Shown: positions 44,344-54,770 of the stretch, piece after piece
How positions within the stretch are numbered: position 1 is the first letter of the stretch
Layout: each line of letters opens with the position of its first letter
NCBI RefSeq assembly: GCF_947179515.1
Contig: NC_067472.1
Span: 163,349,261 to 163,413,260, forward strand
Direction of reading: 5' to 3'
Length of the DNA stretch: 64,000 nucleotides
Source of the DNA: Apodemus sylvaticus
Lineage: Eukaryota > Chordata > Mammalia > Rodentia > Muridae
Notes under the pieces: generated by a model
Told to the model about the DNA's origin: nothing
The model's database searches: none
What the model saw: the letters and a program-made list of their open reading frames with translations, nothing else
Program-made: the position numbers and the translations under genes

Positions 44344-46067
44344 GATGGTGAACATTTTTTATTTGATATATTCTTAATTTATATTTCAAATGATATCTCC
44401 TTTCCTGGATCCTCCCTCCCCGAAAAGCCCTCTTCCCTCTCCCTATTCCCCAATCACCCCCCTCCCATGTCCCTATCCTCCTACACTGCTGCACTGAGAA
44501 TTTCCAGGACCAGGGGCCACTCCTTCCTTCTTCTTCGGCATCATTTGATATGTGAATTGTTTCTTGAGTATTCTGAGCTTCTGGGCTAATATCCACTTAT
44601 CAGTGAGTGCATAGCATATGTGTTCTTTTGTGATTGGGTTGCCTCACTCAGGATGACATTCTCCAGTTCCACCCACTTGCCTAAGAATTTTACGAATTCA
44701 TTATTTTTAATAGCTGAGTAGTATTCTATTGTGTAAATATACCATATTTTCTTGTATATCCATCCCTCCATTGGCGGACAACTGGGTTCTTTCCAGCTTC
44801 TGGCTATTATAAATAGGGCTGCTATGAACTTAGTGGAGCATGTTTCCTTAGTACATGCTGGAGAATCCTATGGGTATATGCCAAGTAGTAGTATAGCAGG
44901 GTCCTCCGGTAGTATCATGTCCAGTTTTCTGAGAAACCACCAAACTGATTTCCAGAGTGGTTGTACCAGCTTGCAACTCCACCAGCAGTAGAGAAGTGTT
45001 CCTCTTTCTCCACATCCATGCCAGCACCTATTTTCTCCTGAGTTTTTGATCTTAGCCATTCTGACTGGTGTGAGGTGAAATCTCAGGATTGTTTTAATTT
45101 GCATTTCCCTGATGACTAAGAATGTTGAACATCTCTTCTGGTGCTTCTGAGCCATTTGATACTCCTCAGGTAAAAATTGTTTAGCTGTGTACCCTATTTT
45201 TTGATAGGGTTATTTGGCTGTCTGGAGTCTACCTTCTTAAGAAATTGAAGAAGGCCTCAGAAGATAGAAAAGTCTTCCACGGTCTTAGATTGGCAGGATT
45301 AATATAGTAAAAATATGGCCATCTTGCCAAATGCAATATACAGGTTCAGTGCAGTCCCCATTAAAATACCAACTCAATTCTTCATAGAGTTAGAAAGAGC
45401 AATTTTCAAATTCATCTAGAATAACAAAAAACCCAGGAGAACTAAAACTATTCTCACCAGTAAAAGAATGTCTGGGGGGAATCAGTATATCCAACCTCAA
45501 GCAATACTACAGAGAAATAGTGTTAAAAACTGCAGTGTTTTGGTACAATGACAAGCAAGTAGATCAATAGAATAGAATTGAATACCTGGAAATGAACCCA
45601 CACAATTATGGTCACTTGATCTTTGACAAAGGAGCTACAACCATCCAGTGGGGGAAAAACATAGCCTTTTCAACAAATGATGCTGATTCAACTGGAGGTC
45701 AGCATGCAGAAGAATGCAAATCGATCCATTCTTATCTCCTTGTACTAAGCTGAAGTCCAAGTGGATCAAGGACCTCCACATAAAACCAGACACACTGAAA
45801 CTAATAGAACAGACACTGGGGAAGACCCTTGAGCACATGGGCACAGGGGAAATTTTCCTGAACAGAACACCAATAGCTTATGCTCTAAGATCAAGAATTG
45901 ACAAATGGGACCTTATAAAATTACCAAGTTTCTGTAAGGCAAAGAACACTGTCAAAAGGACAAAACAGCAACCAATAAATTGGGGAAAGATCTTTACCAA
46001 CCCTACATCCGACAGAGGGCTAATATCCAAGATATACAAAGAACTCAAGAAGATGGTTAACATTTTT
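44344..46067 (-). mobile_element. Twin-primed (5'-inverted) L1 with 16-bp target-site duplication
   Basis: 44360-45238 is L1 3'UTR and ORF2 end on the minus strand. 45239-46051 is the upstream ORF2 part on the plus strand, from 'gaaattgaagaaggcctcag' to 'gaactcaagaag'. The minus part begins in the L1 map at the same 'aagaaggtagactcc' point, so one continuous L1 is folded by inversion of its 5' segment. The duplication is GATGGTGAACATTTTT (44344-44359) and GATGGTTAACATTTTT (46052-46067), 15 of 16 identical. It landed in an older antisense L1 fragment whose halves match across the gap. Confidence 0.95.
45714..46051 (+). pseudogene. L1 ORF2 fragment in the inverted segment
   Basis: An open plus-strand frame translating to the middle of L1 ORF2p: LSPCTKLKSKWIKDLHIKPD, TLGKTLEHMGTGE, IAYALRSRIDKWDLIKL, KTKQQPINWGK-like and FTNPTSDRGLISKIYKEL segments. 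The part upstream (45239-45713) also follows ORF2 but has a stop and frame changes. The frame continues a few codons into the host L1 past 46052, which is accidental. A remnant without its own start; not functional. Confidence 0.88.
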
Positions 46068-46189
46068 AACTGTTTCTCAGCCACTTAAAATTCCTCTATT
46101 GAGAATTCCCTATTTGGATCTGTACTCTGCTTCCCATTGAGTTATTTGATCTTTTTCTTATATCAAGTTACATGAGCTTTATATACTTT
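46068..46189 (-). mobile_element. Old L1 ORF2 3' fragment, antisense, second piece
   Basis: 'aactgtttctcagccacttaaaattcctctattgagaattccctatttggatctgtac' is the reverse of L1 ORF2, continuing from 44343 and ending 'gctttatatacttt' at 46189, where the LTR-like element begins. Confidence 0.8.
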
Positions 46190-47220
46190 TGTGGGACCTT
46201 GAAAGGCAGCCTGTGTTCTGGTAAAGCTAGGTTTAAAGCCCAGAGACCTAGCACATAATTCTGGAAGTGACAGAAGGCCATTTGCCATACTCTCAGACAC
46301 TAGGCTCCTGACAAGAAGTCTCAGCTCTCCAGAACTCTGTGGCCATCAGTCACATTGGGAAGCCTCAAACCCCTGGTATTGTGTTTGGACTCCATGCCCC
46401 CCCCCCCAGTTACCTGACAATAACCAGGTATGCTCCTCCCCACTATTACCTGTCAACAGACAAGTGGGCCTGGCCCACTATAAAAGAGGCTTCTTGCCCT
46501 CTCCTCTCTCTCTTATGCTCTTACTCTCTTACTCCTTTTTCCTGCCTGCTTCTCTCTTGCCCTCTTGGACCTTTCTCTCTTCCTCCCTCTCTCTATGTGG
46601 TCATGGCTGCTGGCCTCTACTTCTCTACTCTTTCCTTCTCTCTGCCTTTCCTTGCCTCTACTAACCTCAGGTTCACCCTGAAAAAGTGGGGTATAGTTTC
46701 ACTCATCACAACTCTCTGCCAACAATGAACAATCTAAAACCATGGGCTGCCTCTTCTCATCTGGATCTATAGTGCTGGAGCAATCAATGGAGGAGGTCTT
46801 CCTCTAAAGAGCCATGTCTAGTATCCAGCAGAAAACCTCTTTATGCTCCCAGACATGGTCTCAACCAAGCCAAGCAGCTGACTGAGCTCTCATCCCTGTA
46901 GGTCCCAGCCAGAGTTCTCCTCCTGCCATTTTCCCTTCAGCCCCAGGCTAGAGCCAACTCAAGCCTCCCCCCCACACACCTCCCACCATGTTCTCAGCTC
47001 TTTCATGACATCAGGTTGTGACTGCAGTATCCAAGAACTAAAACCTGCTGTCCCTAAACTCCATTTGTACTGGAGACCCAGAGCCAGACTCCACCAGTTC
47101 TGCAGGGACCCCAGATTTCACTTCTCCACCCCACTGGGGTACATGCAGTCAAACTTCACATGTCTGTCTACCCCAGCAGCCTAAGACCTGGCTGTACGCG
47201 GACCACAATTTTAACCCACA
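46190..47220 (+). mobile_element. ~1.03-kb LTR-like element
   Basis: The block begins TGTGGG and ends CCCACA, a perfect 6-bp terminal inverted repeat with TG...CA ends. Flanks are TACTTT (46184-46189) and CACTTT (47221-47226), 5 of 6 identical. The host L1 words 'tttatatacttt' and 'ggatattagccttctat' join across it. A promoter-like 'cccactataaaagaggc' with TATA at 46479-46485 is followed by a long CT-rich tract (46495-46640). I see no AATAAA and no viral coding. The orientation is taken from the TATA box; family not recognised. Confidence 0.65.
46479..46485 (+). promoter_or_regulatory. TATA box of the LTR-like element
   Basis: TATAAAA in a GC-richer setting ('ggcccactataaaagagg'), about 290 bp after the element's left end, followed by a pyrimidine-rich likely leader. 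Activity is not shown. Confidence 0.45.
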
Positions 47221-47275
47221 CACTTTGGATATTAGCCTTCTATTGGATGTGGTGTTGGTCTAATAGGGGTACTGT
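47221..47275 (-). mobile_element. Old L1 ORF2 3' fragment, antisense, third piece
   Basis: 'ctttggatattagccttctattggatgtggtgttggt' is the reverse of L1 ORF2 directly following the 46189 break. Confidence 0.7.
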
Positions 47276-47733
47276 TATGCTTGGGAATACCATATATTTA
47301 GAATCCAAAAAAATCCTTTAATATCTTGGAAATAAGAGAAAGCATAGCATTTAAGTTCAAAATTACATTTGTATAAACACATATTACAACATACATCACA
47401 TTTATAATAAACTTTGATATACGGTTAGGAAAAAAGGAAGCACAGATGCCCAAGGTCATTTTTATTTAAAACGTGGCCCTGAGTGAAGCTACAAGACACT
47501 TCCAAGGCAGATGCTCCTGTGATATAACAGGGCACTCAGCCACAATGCCCACAGTTCTTCAAGGTCAACTTCATTCATACTCTATGTCTATGTCATGTGT
47601 TTCCAAGTTATAGGGAGTTCAGCTCTAACACTGATTCCTTTGAAGGCAAGCACATTCCCACTGTCTATCTAACGACACTTTCCCCAGGCCTAGGGAAATG
47701 GAACTGGGATTACTTGTGTGTCACAGGACTATA
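47276..47733. other. No recognised feature
   Basis: Unassigned AT-rich sequence. Confidence 0.45.
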
Positions 47734-47761
47734 CACAAACACACACACATATATACCTACA

Positions 47762-47803
<42 letters not shown>
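47734..47803 (+). repeat. (CA)n microsatellite
   Basis: CA run of about 70 bp with TA/CC interruptions in the left half. Confidence 0.97.
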
Positions 47804-47805
<2 letters not shown>

Positions 47806-48146
47806 CCAGCCACAATTACTCCCATCTAGAATTCTTAAAAGGTTCTATTTAATCCTAAATTTTTAGTATAAAATGGATGTGTCATATTCTTTGTACCTTT
47901 TCTTTTGTATTTTGACGTGGTCACACTTCTAAGTATAGATATGGTAGATCACTAAGTTAACTGTGTGTAAGTACTACAGAAATGTCAGAGTGTCTGGCAC
48001 TGTAAAAAGATCCAGTTTCTTCTCTCACCAGTACTAATTGCTTTTTACTCTGCTTGTGTGTATGAAAGGACTTCTGGTTGTAATTTGGATTTACAATGCT
48101 CTGATGAGGAGCAGAGTTCAGGTCCTATGTGAATGCTGAGCATAGT

Positions 48147-48191
<45 letters not shown>
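48147..48191 (+). repeat. (TG)n microsatellite
   Basis: Uninterrupted TG run of about 44 bp within the B4 SINE. Confidence 0.97.
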
Positions 48192-48193
<2 letters not shown>

Positions 48194-48412
48194 AACCATA
48201 GTATTTTAAAGCAGATGCAGGTAGATCCTGGGGGCTTGCTAGCTGGCCAGGTGACCTAAAAACAGCAGGATCCAAGTTAAGTGAGAGACAACATCTTAAA
48301 AAATTCAGGTGGAGAGCAATAGAAGACACTCAATATTAGTCCCTGGCCTCTAGTTGTGAACAGAAGTGGGTAGACATTTAAGTATGTGAACACATGCACA
48401 TGCAACCATCCA

Positions 48413-48413
<1 letters not shown>

Positions 48414-48453
<40 letters not shown>
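48414..48453 (+). repeat. (CA)n microsatellite
   Basis: Uninterrupted CA run at the tail of the B4 SINE, followed by AGAGAGACAGAGACAG. Confidence 0.97.
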
Positions 48454-48455
<2 letters not shown>

Positions 48456-49704
48456 GAGAGACAGAGACAGAGAAACGTCACTCTGAAGGATAATGATTCT
48501 TTTTTGTTGTTGTTTGAGAAATTTTATTTTATTATCATTTTAATATTGTAATGAGCTTCCCTATTAAGACTGACCCAAGCTCAGGCTGACCCAAGCGAGG
48601 TACCAACACAAATGCTGGAATTGTTCCATTTCCTTTACTTTTATGTATGCTTTTAACATAAGAACCCTCAAATTTTAGACATGATGAAACTTCGCCTACT
48701 GTACCAGCTTGTCAGCTGAAGCCTGGCTATGCAATGAGAAAGAAAATGTGTTGTTGTCAGAGCACATGAAGTTAAGCAGCAGGTAAGCTAAGTGAAGTGG
48801 GCATTGACTTAGGAATGAGAAAGACAAATGTGCATAACCCTTATGGAAGTAAAACAACTATAAACATTTGATGTGTATTGATTTTTTCAGGAGATGGAGA
48901 ACATGTAATGTTAAAATATAAAAATTCTAGTGTTAAAAATACTGTGGGAGAGATGCATTAAAGCAATGCAAAACTTACCTTTTGGTGAATTAATGCAATA
49001 AGGGATCTTCATGGCCTGGCAGGTAGCGAGAGGGACTAGAATAGAAGTCCCAGGACCACAGTCCTTTCAGCAAAAGGATTGAAATATGCCAGATGTAATT
49101 GAAATGCAAGCATTTTAAATTAATGGCAGAATTTTATTACTTTTCAAGATAAAGTTCCTCTGTAGCTTAAATAGGTTTTATTCCCAAGTTTGAGACAAAA
49201 ACAGCTTTAAAAGGGCTGATGCCCTTCTGTTGATTCTGTTTTAAAACATTCATTTCTGTTAGCAGATCAGAAAGCAGGACTTTATCCTGAACACCTGAAT
49301 CAAAAACAGGTAGGAAGAGTTTACTAAAATCTGAAAAAGAAGAAAAAAATTCAGAAGAATTATAAGTCCTCTATTTTACACTGAAGAAATTAAAAGTTTG
49401 AAGGACTACTGGATATCTGAGGTAGATATTTTGGGGGACTTAAGTCATTAGTCTTTACCAAACTTACCTTTGAAATAAATTAATAATTAGGATTACGATT
49501 TTATTGCATGGGATATAGTTCATGCATGTTGATTTACATGTATATATACATGTATATGTCTAAATATACCTTATATATATTCAATGTATCTTTACAATAG
49601 GGTTTTAAGGAGATCTCTAAAGCTCAGCAAATGCTAAAGAAAGCAAAGAAAATAAAATCAAAGAAATTAAGGAAAAAATTAGGTAAGGAATGTCCTTTGA
49701 GTAG
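48456..49704. other. No recognised gene or repeat
   Basis: Unassigned AT-rich DNA. A short TA/CATG-rich stretch lies at 49535-49560 and an A-rich tract at 49630-49680. Confidence 0.45.
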
Positions 49705-50716
49705 CAGCTGTACCCCTGTTCCCCAACCAAGCCTCTCCCACTTTCCTGTCCTGGTATTCCCCTACACTGTTGCATTGAGCCTTTCCAAGACCAGGGGCCT
49801 CTCCTCCCTTTGATGTTCAACAAGGCCATCCTTTACTGCCTATGACTGTGGAGCCGTGTGTACTCTTTGGTTAATGGTTCTGACCCTGGGAGCTCTGGGA
49901 GTGCTGGGTAGCTCATATATGTATTTCCTCCTATGGCACTATAAAACCCTTCAGCTACGTGGGTCCTTTCTCTAGCTCCTCCAATGGGGACCCTGAACTC
50001 AGTTCAATGGATAGCTGAGAGTTTCCCCCTCTGTATTTGTCATGCACTAACAGAGCCTCCCAGGTGACAGCTATATCCAGCTCCGGTCAGCAAGCACTTG
50101 TGGGCATCAATAATAGTGTCTGGGTTTTTTAACTGTGTATGGAATAGATCTCTAGGTGGGGTAGTCTCTAGATGGTCTTTCATCAGACGCTGCTCCACAC
50201 TTTCTATCTCCTTTTGCGAGTATTTTGTTTCCCCCTCTAAGAAGAAGCAGAGTATACATACTTTGTTCTTCCTTATTCTTGGACATCATTTGATATGTGA
50301 ATTGTGTCTTGGATATTCCAAGCTTCTAGGCTAATATCCACTGATCAGTGAGTGCATACCATGTGTGTTCTTTTGGGATTGGGTTATCTCACTCAGGATG
50401 ATATTTTCCAGATCTACGCATTTGCCTAATAATTCATTAATTCATTGTTTTTAATAGTTGAATAGTATTCCATTATATAAATGAACCAACAGAGTTTCCT
50501 CCCTTGAGGGACATCTGGGTTCTTTCCAGTTTCTCACTATTATAAATAAGGCTGCTATGAACATAGTGGAGCATGTGTCCTTAGTACATGCTGGAGAATA
50601 CTCTGGGTACATGCCAAGGCATGGTATAACAGGGCCCTCCAGTAGTATTATGCCCAGTTTTCTGAGGAAACACCAAACTGCTTTCCAGAGTGGTTGCTTG
50701 CAATCCCACCAGCAGT
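49705..50716 (-). mobile_element. L1 3'UTR and ORF2 end, antisense
   Basis: Reverse of an L1: 'ttcccctacactgttgcattgagcctttccaagaccaggggcctctcctcc', 'ctttggttaatggttctgaccctgggagctctggg', 'tcatttgatatgtgaattgtgtcttgg', 'tttttaatagttgaatagtattccattatat', 'tataaataaggctgctatgaacatagtgg'. It stops abruptly at 'cccaccagcagtgga'. The 3' end with A-tail is missing, so it is truncated on both sides. Confidence 0.9.
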
Positions 50717-51045
50717 GGATGTGGAAATCAGAAGACACCTGTCCCAGGCTGATCCTAGGCTCTTGTGTCCTCGGAGTTTCCAGTTGTTTCCTCTGAGCAG
50801 CAAGGGAGGTCCTATTTGTGCTGAATGGCCTCTATGCACTCCTGAGTGTTCAGCTACATCTGTGTGCCACTTGGATATAGTGTGCGGTGGGAGAGGGTGG
50901 TCCCAAGCTGGAGACAGAAACTGGAGGACTTCCTACAGAGGGTTCTGGGTATGACCTGAGTAACAGGGGTGGTTCTACCTCCGCACTGCTGGTTTGTTTA
51001 GCTACCTTCCTGTGCCACTTGGGTATGGTGTGCTGTGCCAAGGAT
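50717..51045. repeat. Two diverged tandem units, possible L1 5'UTR monomers
   Basis: 'ttcagctacatctgtgtgccacttggatatagtgtgc' at 50849 and 'tttagctaccttcctgtgccacttgggtatggtgtgc' at 50998 are 149 bp apart. Preceding words (gtcccaggctg / gtcccaagctg at 50734 and 50909) also recur. The block is GC-richer than its surroundings and abuts the L1 break. Rodent L1 promoters are built of such monomers, but I do not recognise this one. Confidence 0.5.
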
Positions 51046-51569
51046 AATGATTCTTATCTTATTGAGGATCATTATCGTATACACATACAGAATCTCATCA
51101 CAATTATTTCCCATGTCTCTCAAGATAAAAGTACGGCTTTGTAGTATTTTTCTCCTTAGAGCCAGCATGTGAAATGAATTTATTATCAGACATTAAAATG
51201 TTCTCACACTCCATCTGGAATCTTTGTCCCATGACTGAGACAGATCTCATCTGCATGTGTTACACAGGTCTTTCTTTATGATACTGGGTTCAATTCTGTA
51301 GCATTCACAAAAGTGTTTCACACTTGTGGTATTAAAAGAACACATAAACACCCTGTCACATAAGAACTTCTTCAGTAGAGAATGCTATTTTTATATCTTT
51401 GACATAAAACTGAAGTTGATTCAGTTTACACACAGCTTATTTAAGCTGGACCTATAAATGAGACAGAAGAGGCCTTTTCTGACATGCTGCACTGAATTGA
51501 ATCTCAGTTCATGGCCTTTACTTTGGGTATCTTGCAGAGAGATACAGGCAATACTAATCTTGAAGTTAC
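51046..51569. other. No recognised feature
   Basis: Unassigned sequence. Confidence 0.45.
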
Positions 51570-51765
51570 AGGTACAGAAAGGTGTAGTGGTTCAGAGTAG
51601 AAAGTCATGGACATTTTGATTTGAGTCATGGGCTTTACAAATGTCCTCTGGCTTTGAAAAATAGAGTCAGTTGCTAGCATCTCATTTTCTGGCTGTAATA
51701 TGGTGACAGAGAGTTAAACTCAGTCTATGACTTAGTGGAATGCAATAAAGGACTACTTATCTTAG
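51570..51765 (+). mobile_element. MIR SINE relic
   Basis: 'ggtgtagtggttcagagtagaaagtcatgga', 'tcctctggctttgaaaaatagagtcag' and 'gctagcatctcattttctggctgtaatatggtgac' follow MIR from its tRNA-like head to its core. Confidence 0.6.
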
Positions 51766-51777
51766 ACACAGATATGT

Positions 51778-51801
51778 ACACACACACACACACACACACA
51801 C
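51778..51801 (+). repeat. (CA)n microsatellite
   Basis: Uninterrupted CA run of 24 bp. Confidence 0.95.
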
Positions 51802-53334
51802 GCCTCATGAATGCCCATGGAATTTAGCTTAATGCGTGTAACAGGATTGCTAGTCTGAGATGTTCTATTTTCATTGTGATTCATTCAGTGCTTAGAATTT
51901 TCCTGTACATTGATTATTTTAATCTATACTTGGGTTTATCTTAGTTTTGTTTCAAGCACCCTGTATACAACCGCAGGCTGCCTTTGGGCAGAGTTTGCCC
52001 CCATCTCCTGTTCAACTTCTCAGCTTTCCTCCTGCCTTTGAGAGGGCAATTTTGGCTCATCTCCCTTCATGCTTCTGGGTTTCCCAGCCTCTCTGAGACA
52101 ACCTGCTACCGTTCGACCCAATGGCAAATGCTTTGGCTCTGCAATTGTGGCTCCTTTTACCAGCATGCCTGTACCGTGGAGAAAATAACTCACCAATCAC
52201 AAACTCAGCTAAGTTTGTGCAAAGAAATGACTATAAAGCTGCACAGCCAGTATCTGAGTGTGAATGAGCTGCCTTCTTTCAGTACCTCTGCTTCTGCTGG
52301 TCATCCTGTGAAGTTTCTGCAATCAGTGATGGTATAGGATGTCTGTTTAATTCGTAGTACCAACAAGTCCCTCTACTTAGATTCCTCTTGTCATTTCTGT
52401 AATTAAAAGCATCCCCCCACTTTCCACCACCTCTCTTCTGCATAACGGCCTTGATCATAATTAAAATTCACTCCACTCCTCTACCCACACCCCGTTAAAA
52501 TGGTACAATCACTTTCTGAGAGATAGACTAGATCTCTCAGGATTTCAGTCTTGGCTGTGATTGCTAAAGCTGAAAACAAACATGTGCTCGAAAAGGACCT
52601 TAATTTTTTGTATCTTACTCAAAAGAAAAACTGAAGTAAGGTGATTTATATTCATAAATAATGATTGTTCCCTTTTCAAGGAGGTGAGCTGACAGAAAAT
52701 TGAACTAGGAAAAAATACAACTCTTATTTTTCCAGGTCATGCTTCCCACAATGTGACTTCCAGACAAGCTTGTAGAAAGCAAAGAAGCACAGCTGAGCAC
52801 ATTAGAGCCCTGCAAGCTGCTGGCTGGGGATACCTTGCAGTGTCAACTTAATTGCAGACATCTGGTGAGCTACTGGTTCCCACAAGTCTAGTAAATTAAA
52901 TAAAGATGATGACTTAGTTTAATCATGAGAAACAAAATATGCAAATAATTGAGGAAGGAGTTTCAATGGTGCTGGAGGTGAGACCACCAGAGACAAGCAA
53001 AGAGTGAATGATATCAATTTTTAGAGAGTTAAAACGCAGTGAAGTATAAATCCTGGCTGAATATCCAGAAGGCATCTTCATTGAAGAGATAAAATCTACC
53101 AAAAAGGGGAGGAGGAAAGAATATCAGTTCAAACTTTAGAGCCAACATAGAGATAGTTTACCTAGAGGAAAAATGTCCTAGATTAAGTATCGTTTTCCTG
53201 GCATTATGTGATGTACTGGGAGGCATACCGGCTCCTCTACCCAGATATATGTGCCTAAAGATAAGGAACTTCTTCTGTTGAGTTATTTTATCTTTTACCC
53301 AGGCATAAATAATTCCTACTTTTGGTGTTTATTT
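51802..53334. other. No recognised gene or repeat
   Basis: Unassigned. The 117-codon frame at 51984-52337 is Ser/Leu/Cys-rich, has no recognisable domain and lacks a bounded exon structure, so I do not call it a gene. Confidence 0.45.
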
Positions 53335-53480
53335 CTTTTCTACATTTATTTTTATCAAAAATGATTTTTCCATACAATATAGCCTGAATACAGTTTCTTC
53401 TCCACCAGCTCCTCCTCACTTCCACACACACACTAATCTGCACAAACATCTATAATTCTTCAGCTGGTACATGTTTCTTC
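53335..53480 (-). mobile_element. Old L1 3'UTR fragment, antisense
   Basis: 'tttatttttatcaaaaatgatttttccatacaatatagcctgaatacagtttcttctccaccagctcctcc' is the reverse of an old L1 3' end. Confidence 0.6.
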
Positions 53481-53762
53481 CCTCTGTCTCATTCCAATTT
53501 GGTACCAAACACCCCTGAGTGAGATGTTCCTACACTTCAACTTCTTGGACTCAGACCCATTTCTTTTTCTTCTCTAAGTTTTTCACAAGGATATTCTGAG
53601 AGACAAACCCATGCTTCATGGTAAGGGTCAAGAAATAGAAGAAATAGAAATCCCATGCTTTTGCAAGCTCCTCTGAAGTAGTAGACAGATCTGTGAGTAA
53701 CCAAATTTCATTTTGTATATCATCAATTGCACAAGGAATGTTTACAGAGTAGTTTTACAGAT

Positions 53763-54178
53763 TGTCTTAGTGTTTCTATTGCTGTAATGAAAAACCATGA
53801 CCAAAAAGTAAATTGGGGGGAAAAGGGTATATTGGGATTACATGTTCATACTGATTTTCTTTATTGAGGGGAAGCCAGAACAGGATTCAAATGTGGAAGA
53901 ATCCTGGAGGCAGGAACCATACAGGGGCCTTGGATGCGTTTTGTTTAGTAGCTTGATCCCTATGATTTGCTCAACCTGTTTCTTTATAGAACATAGGCCC
54001 ACCAGCCCGGGGATGACAAATCCATAATGGGCAGAATCCTCCCCCATTGATTACTAATTGACAAAATGCCTTACAGCTAGATGTCATAGGGGCATTTCCT
54101 CAACTGAGGATGCTTTCCCTTTGATGATTCTAACCTGTAAAATGTTGACATAGGACCAGTTAGTACACAGCATGTTCA
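53763..54178 (-). mobile_element. Common murid LTR-like repeat (MaLR-related?), antisense
   Basis: 'gtcttagtgtttctattgctg', 'ccatgaccaaaaagtaaattggggg', 'acataggcccaccagcccggggatg', 'ttgattactaattgacaaaatgccttacagct', 'aggggcatttcctcaactgagg' give a very common murid repeat in reverse. Its terminus matches that of the copy at 28005-28400. The formal family name is uncertain. Confidence 0.75.
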
Positions 54179-54429
54179 CCAAGAAGCCTCTTCTTTTTCA
54201 AAGCACCCAGCAGTGGAAAAGGAACACAAGCCTCTGTTTTCATGAAGTTTGTGTTCTGCCATGAGAACAGATACATAAAACAAATGGGTAAATCATATTA
54301 CATGCTGGAATTGGCAAGTATTAGAAAGAGCCAAAATGGATGAGAGGTCAGCAGAGAAGTCTCCCTTAAGAGTGTTCACATTTCAGCAAAGAAAAGGAGT
54401 TGAGAGAAAAGTCATGGAGATGCTAGAGG

Positions 54430-54770
54430 AAATGCATGCCAGCTAGAGAGATCAGACCACACCAGGGGTCTGAGCTAAAACATGTCTGGATCTTAGGAAG
54501 AGCAGAAGCCCAGGATTGCTGAAACAGAGTAAAGGGTCCTAACCCAAGTGCAATAAACACAGGATGCAGATCATATGAAATCTTATAAACTAGTGTTAGT
54601 CATCTGTTTTCCTTTAAAGACAATGATGACCCACTGATGGCTTTTAAGTAGACAAATATTTGAATGTGTATTTCATAGCTGAGCAGGTTATGAAAAAGAA
54701 GTCAAATTACAAGCAGGGAGACCAATTAAGAGGCTACGGAGTGATTCTGATGGTGCAAGAAATACTCTGT
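54430..54770 (+). mobile_element. Ancient mammalian interspersed repeat, unnamed
   Basis: 'atggcttttaagtagacaaatatttgaatgtg' and 'acaagcagggagaccaattaagaggctacgg' match the order of a pan-mammalian repeat that I recall by its 'cagggagaccagttaggaggct' words. The family name is not secure. Confidence 0.4.

Larger units (their letters stand above)
48132..48455 (+). mobile_element. B4-type SINE with TG and CA microsatellites
   Basis: 'gctgagcatagtggtgtg' expands into a TG run at 48147-48191. Then 'aaagcagatgcaggtagatcctgggggcttgctagctggccagg', 'agtgagagacaacatcttaaaaaattcaggtgg', 'ctggcctctag' and 'acacatgcacatgcaacc' lead into CA at 48414-48453. This is the B4 layout of a B1 half and an ID half. 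Both microsatellites arose inside the SINE. Confidence 0.85.

Noticed and set aside
46339..46728. 129-codon frame in the LTR-like element
   Set aside because: Driven by the CT-rich leader; no viral protein signature and it overlaps the TATA box.
51984..52337. 117-codon open frame
   Set aside because: Not matched to any family by eye, no exon boundaries or homologous neighbour. Chance length is plausible; a protein search giving a significant hit would reverse this.
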